From: Planctomycetota bacterium
GTDB taxonomy: Bacteria > Planctomycetota > UBA8108 > UBA1146 > JAJFFE01
Reading direction: 5' to 3'
Length of the DNA stretch: 38,278 nt
Assembly (NCBI GenBank): GCA_021776775.1
Contig: JAJFFE010000092.1
Location: 1-38,278, forward strand
The translations under genes were made by a program, and so were the position numbers. The number at the start of each line of letters is the position of its first letter. Position 1 is the stretch's first letter. This document shows positions 7,614 to 14,964 of this stretch, one piece after another. A model generated the notes under the pieces. It had not been told where the DNA came from, ran no database searches, and saw only the letters and a program-made list of their open reading frames with translations.

Positions 7614-8240
7614 GTGAACCGGACACCGATCGTAGTGGCCAGTGGTAACTCGGGCAAGCTCGTGGAGATTAGGGCCGCGTTGAGCGGCTTTGACGTTCGA
7701 TCTCCCGAAGAGGTCGCAACCGAACTCGCCCGTCGTGGGGCCACCGCCACGATTCCCGATCCGGACGAGATTGGGACGAGCTACCTCGCCAATGCACAGA
7801 TCAAGGCGGCGGCCTTCGCACGCTGGAGCGGACTCTTGGCACTCGCGGACGATTCAGGTCTTGAGGTCGACGCCCTCGATCGTCGCCCCGGCCTGCACAC
7901 CGCACGGTACGCCGGTCCGAACTGCACCCCCCAGGACAACATCGACTTGATGCTCGCAGAGATGCGTGAGATCAAGGAACGCGGGGCCCGATTCGTCTGC
8001 TGCCTCGTCCTCTGCCGGGGCGACGAGGTGATCGCGCACGTCGAAGGGGAGTGCCGAGGCTCGATCACCGAGAAAGTCGTCGGATCCGGCGGATTCGGCT
8101 ACGACCCGATTTTTCGTCCGAACGGGGAGAGCCGCACGTTTGCAGAGATGGAGACGGCAGAAAAGAAGCGATTCAGCCACCGCGGCCACGCACTCGAACG
8201 GATGAAACAGGAGCTAGCAACTCGAGAGTGGTCGGATTAA
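7614..8240 (+). CDS. rdgB: XTP/dITP diphosphatase (RdgB/HAM1 family)
   Basis: The enzyme hydrolyses non-canonical purine triphosphates (XTP, dITP, ITP) to monophosphates and pyrophosphate, keeping them out of DNA and RNA. It shows ASGNSGKLVEI (9-19), the acidic ALADDSGLEVDAL (about 76-88), TARYAG, the substrate-binding GGFGYDPIF, and KKRFSHRGHAL near the C-terminus. All are family hallmarks. I chose GTG 7614 because GAAGAGGGAG lies about 8 bases upstream and homology starts right after it; an earlier GTG at 7548 would run into the divergent gene. The 208-residue length is normal, with a slightly longer loop around residues 35-55. Confidence 0.95.
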   Translation: MNRTPIVVASGNSGKLVEIRAALSGFDVRSPEEVATELARRGATATIPDPDEIGTSYLANAQIKAAAFARWSGLLALADDSGLEVDALDRRPGLHTARYAGPNCTPQDNIDLMLAEMREIKERGARFVCCLVLCRGDEVIAHVEGECRGSITEKVVGSGGFGYDPIFRPNGESRTFAEMETAEKKRFSHRGHALERMKQELATREWSD

Positions 8241-8300
8241 GGAACACAAGAACGCGCGGTTGGAGTTCTCGGGTGACCTTCCGCACCCCCGAGGTTCTGG

Positions 8301-8306
8301 TACAAT
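8301..8306 (+). promoter_or_regulatory. Candidate -10 element (TACAAT) for lepB
   Basis: TACAAT sits 48 bases before the lepB ATG, preceded by a G/C-rich spacer. The nearest -35-like element, GTGACC, is too far upstream. It would start a lepB-lptB transcript. Confidence 0.3.
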
Positions 8307-8354
8307 CTGGCCCCGCCCTACCTCGAGCCCGCTCACGTCGTTGAGAGATTATCG

Positions 8355-10040
8355 ATGAACTCCCAGACCAAGTCGGAGCGTCCCGAGCGTCCCGAGCGTT
8401 CCAGCAAGTCCGACTCGGACGACTCGGATTCCAAAAAGAAGAAGACTCCCAAGGGCCCCTGGCAAACCTTTCGGGAGAACGTCGAAGCCATTGTCGTCGC
8501 CGTCATTCTGGCGCTGATCATTCGACACTTCTCGCTGGAGGCGTTCGAGATTCCGACCGGATCGATGGCGCCCGGATTGAACGGCGTCCACGTCGAATCG
8601 ACCTGCCCGAACTGCGGCACCGTCTCCGACGTCGGGATCCAGACCGACTCACAGACCGGCAAGATCGCGGCACCCTTCAGCGAAGGGCTCGTCTACAGCG
8701 GCGTGGGTCCCCAGGGAGAGGTCATCGAAGACCGTCCGGGCAAACTGGGTGTCTCGGTCAGACATCCCAAGGGTGGCCACATCGACTCCGATCCGGCTGG
8801 CTTCCGGCGGGCGTACGCATCGCAGTTCGAGGCGTGGTGCCCTCACTGCCAACTGGCCTACACAGAGGTGTTCGAGTCGAGCGACTGCGTGGGCGGCCAC
8901 AAGATTCTCGTCAACAAGTTCGTCTACTTCATGCGAGAGCCGCGACGGTGGGAAGTCATCGTCTTCAAGTTCAACCGCCAACGAAACTACATCAAGCGAC
9001 TCGTCGCCCTTCCGGGTGAGTCCATTCAAGTCGTCAACGGTGACCTCTGGATCGACGGCAAAGTCGAGCGCAAGCCGGAGTGGGCCCAGGACGAGATGTG
9101 GTTCTCGGTCAGTGATACCGACCTGACCGAGTTGGGCTTCGTGACTCGCGATCGCTGGAAGGCGTCCGATCCCAAAGTCTGGGAGCCAGGCCAGGACGGC
9201 AGCGCCTACATGTTCCGTTCTCTCGAGGGCGCGGGCACGTTGACGTACCAACGTGAAATCACCAACCGGTACGCGTACAACGCGCAGGCGAATAGTCGTG
9301 TTTGGGGCGGGAGCAACGGGACTCGTCGGGACCCCCCGCACAGCGGGCGCGACACCGACTGGTGGGTACGAGACCTGAAAGTATCGGCTGACGTCGTAGT
9401 CGTCGGCGAACGAGGTACCTTCGAACTTCGGATCCAGAACGGCAAGAACACGTACCGATGCCGAATACCAGCCGGCACTGGCCAACCCGCCCACCCTCTA
9501 GAATTCTGGGTCGACAACTTCGCACTGCGAGACACGCTCGATGAAGACGCCCCCAAGTCAGAGTGGAGTCAACGCCTCGGGCAGTTCTACGAAGATCCAG
9601 AAACGAAAAAGGGTAGCGCCGCACGGTTGGTCCAGAACGTGGAGCACCTCTTGGAATTCTACCTCGCCGATCGCCAGCTGGTACTGCGGATCGACGGCGA
9701 AACGGTGGCGACTCTCCCTTTCGAAGAGACAGGGATTCACCGAGTCGGCTCGGCGGCCAAGGGGACGGTCGCGGTGCACGTCGAGGGAATCTCCGGTCAC
9801 GTCAGGCGGCTGCAAGTGCACCGAGACATCCACTACACAACGTACGGCCGGTACAACTATGCCACCGTGCGCGCCCACCAACTCAACGACGATGAATACT
9901 TCGCCATGGGCGACAACAGCCCCTCTAGTTTGGACTCGAGGGCTTGGGGCGCCGTGGCCAAAGAGAACATGCTCGGACGTGCGCTCGCCGTTTTCTGGCC
10001 CGCGTTACCGTGGCGATTCGAAGTGGGGTTCATACGCTAA
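8355..10040 (+). CDS. lepB: Signal peptidase I with zinc ribbon and large inserted beta domain
   Basis: Signal peptidase I cleaves signal peptides from secreted proteins on the outer face of the inner membrane. After a charged cytoplasmic N-terminus (1-40) comes one membrane segment (about 43-58). The catalytic Ser is at 70 in PTGSMAPGL and the catalytic Lys at 214 in NYIKRLVALPGE. The box GDNSPSSLDSRAWG starts at 519. At 561 residues it is about twice the usual length. Between the Ser and Lys boxes are two CxxC pairs (CPNC at 84-87 and CPHC at 162-165), probably a zinc ribbon. Between the Lys and GDN boxes is an extra region of about 250 residues, beta-rich by appearance. Its stop overlaps the lptB start (TAATG). 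Confidence 0.93.
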   Translation: MNSQTKSERPERPERSSKSDSDDSDSKKKKTPKGPWQTFRENVEAIVVAVILALIIRHFSLEAFEIPTGSMAPGLNGVHVESTCPNCGTVSDVGIQTDSQTGKIAAPFSEGLVYSGVGPQGEVIEDRPGKLGVSVRHPKGGHIDSDPAGFRRAYASQFEAWCPHCQLAYTEVFESSDCVGGHKILVNKFVYFMREPRRWEVIVFKFNRQRNYIKRLVALPGESIQVVNGDLWIDGKVERKPEWAQDEMWFSVSDTDLTELGFVTRDRWKASDPKVWEPGQDGSAYMFRSLEGAGTLTYQREITNRYAYNAQANSRVWGGSNGTRRDPPHSGRDTDWWVRDLKVSADVVVVGERGTFELRIQNGKNTYRCRIPAGTGQPAHPLEFWVDNFALRDTLDEDAPKSEWSQRLGQFYEDPETKKGSAARLVQNVEHLLEFYLADRQLVLRIDGETVATLPFEETGIHRVGSAAKGTVAVHVEGISGHVRRLQVHRDIHYTTYGRYNYATVRAHQLNDDEYFAMGDNSPSSLDSRAWGAVAKENMLGRALAVFWPALPWRFEVGFIR

Positions 10041-10756
10041 TGTTGCAGGCGAAGAACCTATGCAAGTCGTACGGGAATCGACGCGTCGTCGACCATGTGA
10101 GTTTCTCCGTCGAACAGGGTCAGATCATCGGCTTGCTCGGCAAGAACGGCGCCGGCAAGACGACGACGTTTCGAATGACGATGGGCATGATTCACGCCGA
10201 CGAAGGACAAGTCTTCTTCGGCGGAGAAGAGATCTCAGCGTTACCGATGTACATGCGGTCTCGTCGAGGAATGGGCTACCTCCCACAGGAAACCTCAGTG
10301 TTCCGTGGGCTCAGTGTCCGTGAGAATCTGATCGCTATCCTCGAAACGCAACCTCTCTCGCGGGCGGAGCAGACCCACCGCCTTGAAGAACTCATCGAAG
10401 AGTTCGGCCTAGAACGTGTGGTCGATTCGAACGCGTCTGTTCTTTCAGGTGGCGAGAAGCGACGCTTAGAAGTCGCACGCGCCTTGATCACCAATCCCAA
10501 ACTCATCTTGCTGGACGAACCGTTCTCAGGCGTCGACCCGATCGCGGTTTCGGACTTGCAGGAGATCATCCTGCATCTGAAAGCGAAAGGAATTGGCGTC
10601 CTATTGACGGACCATAACGTGCGCGAAACTTTGAACACGACCGACGAGTCCTTCATCATTTACGACGGTCGGATCATCGCTCACGGAAGCAAAGACGAGA
10701 TTCTCCAGGACCCCAACGCACGCCGATACTATCTCGGCGATAAGTTCGAGATGTGA
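10040..10756 (+). CDS. lptB: LPS export ABC transporter ATPase LptB
   Basis: LptB is the cytoplasmic ATPase of the LptB2FGC complex that extracts LPS from the inner membrane and drives it to the outer membrane. The 238-residue protein has Walker A GKNGAGKTT (about 34-42), Q-loop Gln83, signature LSGGEKRRLEVARAL (135-149), Walker B LILLDEPFSGVD (155-166) and switch His192 in LLTDHNVRET. FSGVDP after Walker B and DHNVRET match LptB better than other ABC ATPases. The ATG at 10040 overlaps the lepB stop by one base. LptA, LptC, LptF and LptG are not in the window. Its presence implies an LPS-bearing outer membrane. Confidence 0.93.
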   Translation: MLQAKNLCKSYGNRRVVDHVSFSVEQGQIIGLLGKNGAGKTTTFRMTMGMIHADEGQVFFGGEEISALPMYMRSRRGMGYLPQETSVFRGLSVRENLIAILETQPLSRAEQTHRLEELIEEFGLERVVDSNASVLSGGEKRRLEVARALITNPKLILLDEPFSGVDPIAVSDLQEIILHLKAKGIGVLLTDHNVRETLNTTDESFIIYDGRIIAHGSKDEILQDPNARRYYLGDKFEM

Positions 10757-10763
10757 GAACGCC

Positions 10764-11201
10764 GTGGCTGGAAACTCCGACAACACTAAGACTCAAAAAC
10801 CTGGGGACGGGTTCTTCATGCTGATGGCGGCCTGGCTGGTGCCGGGACTCGGCCATCTCATGTACGGCAAGAAGCAACTGGGAACGATTCTTCTCGTGCT
10901 GATTGCGGGAATCTTCGTCGTCGGGCTCGTTATGTCCGACTTCTCAGCCGTCTCGAGAGACTTGAATCCGTATTCCTTCTTCGCTCAGATTGGAATCGGC
11001 GGCGGCACGCTCCCGTTGCTATGGCTCGATCCGGGTTCGAAGTTCGTATTGAGCGGGCACGCTCAGACCGAAACGTTCTCGACGGTTCCGTTCATGACCG
11101 ACACGGGGGTGTTGTTCTGCAACATCGCCGGCCTCCTGAACATTCTCGTCGTGCTCGATATCGCTGACCGTCTGCGCGGCGGGAAGGTCCAGATCGCATG
11201 A
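10764..11201 (+). CDS. Small multi-pass membrane protein
   Basis: A 145-residue protein starting at GTG, seven bases after lptB. The first hydrophobic segment contains AAWLVPGLGHLMYGKKQLG, a pattern seen in TM2-like and DUF6677-like proteins of planctomycetes. A second segment (TILLVLIAGIFVVGLVM) and two weaker ones (near 75-95 and 110-130) follow. The function is unknown. Its position between the LPS-export ATPase and another tiny membrane protein suggests an envelope role, but that is only context. Its stop overlaps the next start as ATGA. Confidence 0.75.
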   Translation: MAGNSDNTKTQKPGDGFFMLMAAWLVPGLGHLMYGKKQLGTILLVLIAGIFVVGLVMSDFSAVSRDLNPYSFFAQIGIGGGTLPLLWLDPGSKFVLSGHAQTETFSTVPFMTDTGVLFCNIAGLLNILVVLDIADRLRGGKVQIA

Positions 11202-11380
11202 CTACTCAGATCGCCTTGTTCCTGTTGATCTCGACTGTCGTCGGCATCGTCAACCTGCTGATCTCCCAGCCACTTGAACGTCCCTTCGTGCGAGAGTTCA
11301 TTTCGTTCGTATGGGTGGTGATTGGCGGCATCGTCGGCTTCACCGCAGCGATCGTGATCGTCTCCGCCCTCTTTCAGTAG
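11198..11380 (+). CDS. 60-residue membrane protein
   Basis: The protein has two hydrophobic segments, about residues 3-20 (ALFLLISTVVGIVNLLI) and 36-58 (ISFVWVVIGGIVGFTAAIVI), separated by a short polar loop with QPLERPFVRE. The ATG overlaps the stop of the preceding gene as ATGA, indicating translational coupling and supporting that this small frame is real. No family is recognised. Confidence 0.7.
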   Translation: MTTQIALFLLISTVVGIVNLLISQPLERPFVREFISFVWVVIGGIVGFTAAIVIVSALFQ

Positions 11381-11744
11381 AGGCACATCGCGAGAACCCC
11401 AGGAACAACTGCGACCGGGGTTCCACACCAATGTTGGGGTTCACCCCCACCTCGCAGAACACACGCCGCTATCCGAATCGGTCGCAACTCGCGAAGCGAC
11501 GCGACAGTTACGACTCAATTCTAGCCCGTCGCCGCTTTGGCTCGACCGTTGCCTAGGGGGCGGCGTAGCCCGGGACGGTTTGCGTCTCTGTTCGTGTGGA
11601 TTTTCAGTGGCGATCTTCCGTTCCAACCCCGTTTCCGTTCCGGGCTGCACTTTCTCCCACCTCTCACCCCCCCCCCAAAAAAACAGTCTTGATAGATTGA
11701 CGGGCGTTGTTGAGCCGCCGAGTTCGATCTGGGACAATTCGTCC
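11381..11744. other. Intergenic stretch with hairpin and C10A7 tract
   Basis: No gene is seen here. Just after the 60-residue protein is a stem GAACCCC (11394-11400) / GGGGTTC (11417-11423), without a T-tract, a possible weak terminator. Further on is a homopolymer block of ten C followed by seven A (11667-11683), about 60 bases before the lipoprotein start. No convincing promoter pair is visible. Confidence 0.5.
11667..11683. repeat. Homopolymer block C10A7
   Basis: Ten consecutive C are followed by seven consecutive A, in a genome where long homopolymers are otherwise scarce. It lies 61 bases upstream of a lipoprotein start and could alter promoter spacing or transcript length by slippage. 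It could also be a sequencing-error hot spot. Confidence 0.8.
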
Positions 11745-12416
11745 ATGATCAGATCAACAGCCGCGCTGCTCGTCACCGCCTGGATCACTTCCTGCCAGAC
11801 GGTGCCCGGCCCCCTCGCCCCCCGAGGCAACGAGGCATTCCGCGGCCCCAACACGGCGCAAACCATCCCCATGTCTCTCGGAAGCTACATGTTCCGCTTC
11901 GAAGCGACGCCCGATTTCAGAGTCAATCGAGTTGGCACCGGGATCGAGGTCTGGGGATCGAGGATTCGTCCCGTGGTGGTGAAACCGCAGACGGATGCCG
12001 AGCGGGAAAAAGGTCGCTACGAATTCCACGTGAACGGTCGGTTCTACCGATTCAGTCGCGTCGACGAGCCCCGGAAAAAAGTTCGCCCGGGGCAAAGCCA
12101 ATTCCGGGTCGTCCGGCCGGACATCTACGTCTTTCGCCCGAGCAAAGTGCATCAGATCCAAGAAGAGGGCATCGAGGTGACGTGGCGAAATCCCGGGCTC
12201 GACCTGTTCTTTCTCGAGCGAATGCCGCGCGCGACAAAGGACGGGGTCGTGCAGCCTGCCAGTACGCGCTGGTACATCGGGTCGGCGATCGTCGAACGTG
12301 CAGAATCCGGGGAGGTGCGCTACTGGGCGACCCCTGACTCGGACCCGAAGACCCTACGCCAACCCGCAACCCTGGAGCTCGATCGCATGGGCCAAATCGT
12401 CGAGCCAAGTTCATGA
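11745..12416 (+). CDS. Putative lipoprotein of unknown function
   Basis: The start is placed at ATG 11745 because the next residues form a lipoprotein signal: MIRSTAALLVTAWITSC, with Cys17 as the lipidation site. The upstream open frame has no homology-like character. The mature part of about 205 residues is rich in charged and aromatic residues (RYEFHVNGRFYRFSRVDEP, SRWYIGSAIV-like segments), suggesting a beta-sheet periplasmic domain, but I recognise no family. The stop overlaps the rlmN start as ATGA, so the two are coupled even though their functions look unrelated. Confidence 0.7.
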   Translation: MIRSTAALLVTAWITSCQTVPGPLAPRGNEAFRGPNTAQTIPMSLGSYMFRFEATPDFRVNRVGTGIEVWGSRIRPVVVKPQTDAEREKGRYEFHVNGRFYRFSRVDEPRKKVRPGQSQFRVVRPDIYVFRPSKVHQIQEEGIEVTWRNPGLDLFFLERMPRATKDGVVQPASTRWYIGSAIVERAESGEVRYWATPDSDPKTLRQPATLELDRMGQIVEPSS

Positions 12417-13477
12417 TCCATCTGCTAGATACGGTCCCCTCGGAAATTGAGGCGACCCTCGAGGCTTGGTTCGAGAATCGCGATCAGCCGGGTTTTCGTT
12501 GCCGACAGGTTCTCGAGCACCTCTTCAGTCGACGGATCGCCGACCCCAAACGAATGAGTAATCTGCCTGAAACTCTACGGGCCGAACTCGAAGCGGAGAT
12601 CCTCGCCCCGCCTCTCGAAGTCGTCTCGACCAGTGAGTCGGTGGACGGCACTCGAAAATACGGATTCCGACTGCGCAATGGAGCGCTCATCGAGTCGGTT
12701 TGGATTCCGACCGCCGAACGAGGCACTCTGTGTGTTTCGAGTCAGGCGGGATGCCCGGCTGGCTGCACGTTCTGTGCGACGGCAGCCGGAGGGTTCAGCC
12801 GCAACCTCACCCCGTCTGAGATCGTCGGGCAATGGCTTCACGTGATCGCCGACTTGGAGTCCACAGAAAAACAACAAGGGGTAACGCAGATCGTGTTCAT
12901 GGGGATGGGCGAACCGCTTCTCAACTACCCGAATCTATCGATCGCTCTGGAGTTGCTGACCAAGCCAGAAGGCTTCGCCTTCAGCCCGAGAAGAATCACT
13001 GTCTCGACGGTCGGCTTCGTTGATCGAATGCGCGAACTACTAGTCGACTTCCCCCAAGTCCGACTCGCTCTGAGCTTGCATTCCGCGGTCGACAAGACGC
13101 GCTCTCAAATCGTCCCCGTCAACCGCAAGTACAACGTCGCAGCGTTGCGCAACGCACTTCACGAGGTGCGCTCGGATGCCCGTCGTGTCACGCTCGAATA
13201 CGTCGTGCTGACGAACATCAACGACTCCGCCGCCGAGGCTCGAGCCTTGAGTGAGTTCGCAAGTGACACCGCGAGCCACATCAACCTGCTGCCGTTCCAC
13301 CCCTTCCCGGGCGCCCAGTACCCGCCAACAGCGGTAAAGACGATGACCCGGTTCAAGCAGGACGTCGAACGAAGCGGGTTCTCCGGCGACGTGACGATCC
13401 GTCGAAGCCGAGGCTTGGACATTCAGGGGGCGTGCGGACAGCTCGCTCTTCATGCGAAGCAGCCCGAAGCGAAGTAA
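12413..13477 (+). CDS. rlmN: Dual-specificity 23S rRNA/tRNA adenine-C2 methyltransferase RlmN
   Basis: RlmN is a radical-SAM enzyme that methylates C2 of A2503 in 23S rRNA and of A37 in some tRNAs. The 354-residue protein carries the iron-sulphur motif CPAGCTFC (Cys114, 118, 121), FMGMGEPLLNY, RITVSTVGFVDRM and LALSLHSA. It also has PFHPFPG and the C-terminal GACGQLA, whose Cys341 is the methyl-carrying catalytic cysteine. Length and motifs are standard. It is the last gene of the plus-strand run and is followed by a strong terminator. Confidence 0.96.
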   Translation: MIHLLDTVPSEIEATLEAWFENRDQPGFRCRQVLEHLFSRRIADPKRMSNLPETLRAELEAEILAPPLEVVSTSESVDGTRKYGFRLRNGALIESVWIPTAERGTLCVSSQAGCPAGCTFCATAAGGFSRNLTPSEIVGQWLHVIADLESTEKQQGVTQIVFMGMGEPLLNYPNLSIALELLTKPEGFAFSPRRITVSTVGFVDRMRELLVDFPQVRLALSLHSAVDKTRSQIVPVNRKYNVAALRNALHEVRSDARRVTLEYVVLTNINDSAAEARALSEFASDTASHINLLPFHPFPGAQYPPTAVKTMTRFKQDVERSGFSGDVTIRRSRGLDIQGACGQLALHAKQPEAK

Positions 13478-13500
13478 TCACCGGCAAGCACGTTCATCAA

Positions 13501-13543
13501 AAACAGCGAGTGCGCCGTCAGCCTGACGGTGCACTCGCTGTTT
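13501..13543. terminator. Strong bidirectional intrinsic terminator
   Basis: A 20-bp stem (one G-T wobble) with a GCC loop: 13501-13520 pairs with 13524-13543. The plus side is followed by TTTGATTTCTT and the minus side by a run of five T. It separates rlmN from the convergent gene at 13618-14610. Confidence 0.88.
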
Positions 13544-13617
13544 GATTTCTTGCCGCTAGCCGCTAGTGTCCTGATTCACTAGTTCGTTGACATAGTCGTC
13601 GGGGAGCACACTAGGTG

Positions 13618-14610
13618 TTAGCCCTTGGGCTTGGACGCCGGTTTCGACGTAGGCTTGCCGCCCGGCTTCGACGTCGGTCCGTTCCCAGCTGGAGCTTTCG
13701 GCTGCTTCGGCCGCTCCTCGAACGCCGGACCGTCCGGTCGAGTAAAGGCGCTCGCCTCGACTCCTCCGTTGATGACGATCTTCTGATACTCCTTCTCGAG
13801 GCTCAGTTCGCCGCCCTCGAAGATCTTCTGATTGATCGCAAACTTCACCCACTTGTTGGGATCGTCGCGGTATCGAATCTTGATGTATTCATCGAAGAAG
13901 ACTTCTTTGCGGACCGGGCCTTTGACGCCCGCTTCCGACCACTCCTTCTTGAGCAGCATTCCGTCTTCCTTGTTGAAGAGGTACTGCATGCGCTGCTTAC
14001 CGGCGAACGAGATGGTCTGGATCTTCTCGACCGCGACTCCGTCGAGGGTATCCGGGCCCAGATACTTGACCGTGTATCCGTCGTCCTGCCAAGACATGAA
14101 GAAGTCGTCGATCGGCTTGTCCCAAACGAAGACCGTCAAGGTCCGTCCACCGAGCGGTGAAACGTACCCCATGGTCTTGACCCAACCTTGCTCACCGTCG
14201 TAGACCTGCACGAAGTGCAGCGGCTCTTTGGTGAGACCGAGGCCCGGGAGTTCCCACTCTTCGCGAATCTTGAGCGGAGCCCCTTCTTCGCTGGGACGCT
14301 TGAGAAGGCGAACCATTTTCATCTCGGTCACGCCCGTCGGCGAGAACTTCTTGTTCACGAACTGAGCCGAGCGATCCTTGATCAACTTGAGGTTGGCGCG
14401 ACCGCCCATGGACTCGAGGTATTGATCGATGACCGCGACGGCCTTCGGATCGTTTTGGACGGCACCGGCGGGCGCACCCTTTCCGGGCTGCACCTTCGGT
14501 TTACTTGTCGGGGCGAGTTGAGCGAACAACGACGCTGGCATCAGAAACAGGGCGACGAGGCTCACTGCCACCGAAAGGCGTACAGCCTCCGGTAATTGGG
14601 CGGATTTCAT
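13618..14610 (-). CDS. Secreted LolA/outer-membrane-lipoprotein-sorting-like protein with TSKP repeats
   Basis: The start at ATG 14610 is chosen because a good signal peptide follows (VRLSVAVSLVALFLMPASLFAQ) and AAAGGA lies about 12 bases upstream. The mature body (about 60-300) has the alternating beta pattern of LolA-like lipid-binding proteins, for example DQYLESMGGRANLKLIKDRS, VQVYDGEQGWVK, GVAVEKIQ and YLFNKEDGMLLKKEW. I infer a periplasmic or surface beta-sandwich protein; the ligand is unknown. Both ends of the mature chain carry Pro/Lys-rich TSKP motifs (once near the N-terminus, several times in the last 30 residues). Closest neighbours give no functional hint. Confidence 0.7.
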   Translation of the reverse strand: MKSAQLPEAVRLSVAVSLVALFLMPASLFAQLAPTSKPKVQPGKGAPAGAVQNDPKAVAVIDQYLESMGGRANLKLIKDRSAQFVNKKFSPTGVTEMKMVRLLKRPSEEGAPLKIREEWELPGLGLTKEPLHFVQVYDGEQGWVKTMGYVSPLGGRTLTVFVWDKPIDDFFMSWQDDGYTVKYLGPDTLDGVAVEKIQTISFAGKQRMQYLFNKEDGMLLKKEWSEAGVKGPVRKEVFFDEYIKIRYRDDPNKWVKFAINQKIFEGGELSLEKEYQKIVINGGVEASAFTRPDGPAFEERPKQPKAPAGNGPTSKPGGKPTSKPASKPKG

Positions 14611-14964
14611 GGGATCCGGGATTCCTTTCAGGGGCGAGTCTTCCCCGCTGCAAAGCGGGCTCGGCATTGCGGTTCGAGGTTGCTAGTACCTACCAGGGAT
14701 GCATCTTCGGAAACGAGTCTTCGAGCACGTCGACCAAGTATTTCGCGAAGGGCCGAAGACTGGGGGCGCGATGTTCAGAACGCGAGACCCGCACCGCGGC
14801 CACAAAGCGTAGCTCATTACCAGAGCGCACTCTAGGACAGCCGCGGATCTGCGAAAAAGAAAAGCACCCGACCCGAGCCCTCTTCCGAAGGCTCGAATCG
14901 GGCACCTTAGCGACCCCGATAGTTGTTGTCAAAGCGAGGCGCTAGAGCAAATTAGCGCTCACGC
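14611..14964. other. Intergenic region with terminator and leader
   Basis: No gene is supported. The right half holds the minus-strand terminator of the protease gene (14866-14903). The left half is the upstream region of the LolA-like gene, without a recognisable consensus promoter. Confidence 0.5.
14855..14903 (-). terminator. Intrinsic terminator of the serine protease gene
   Basis: On the minus strand CCCGA/TCGGG and CGAGCC/GGCTCG arms form a hairpin, followed by a T-rich tract (TGCTTTTCTTTTTC). It lies about 60 bases after the protease stop. Confidence 0.7.
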
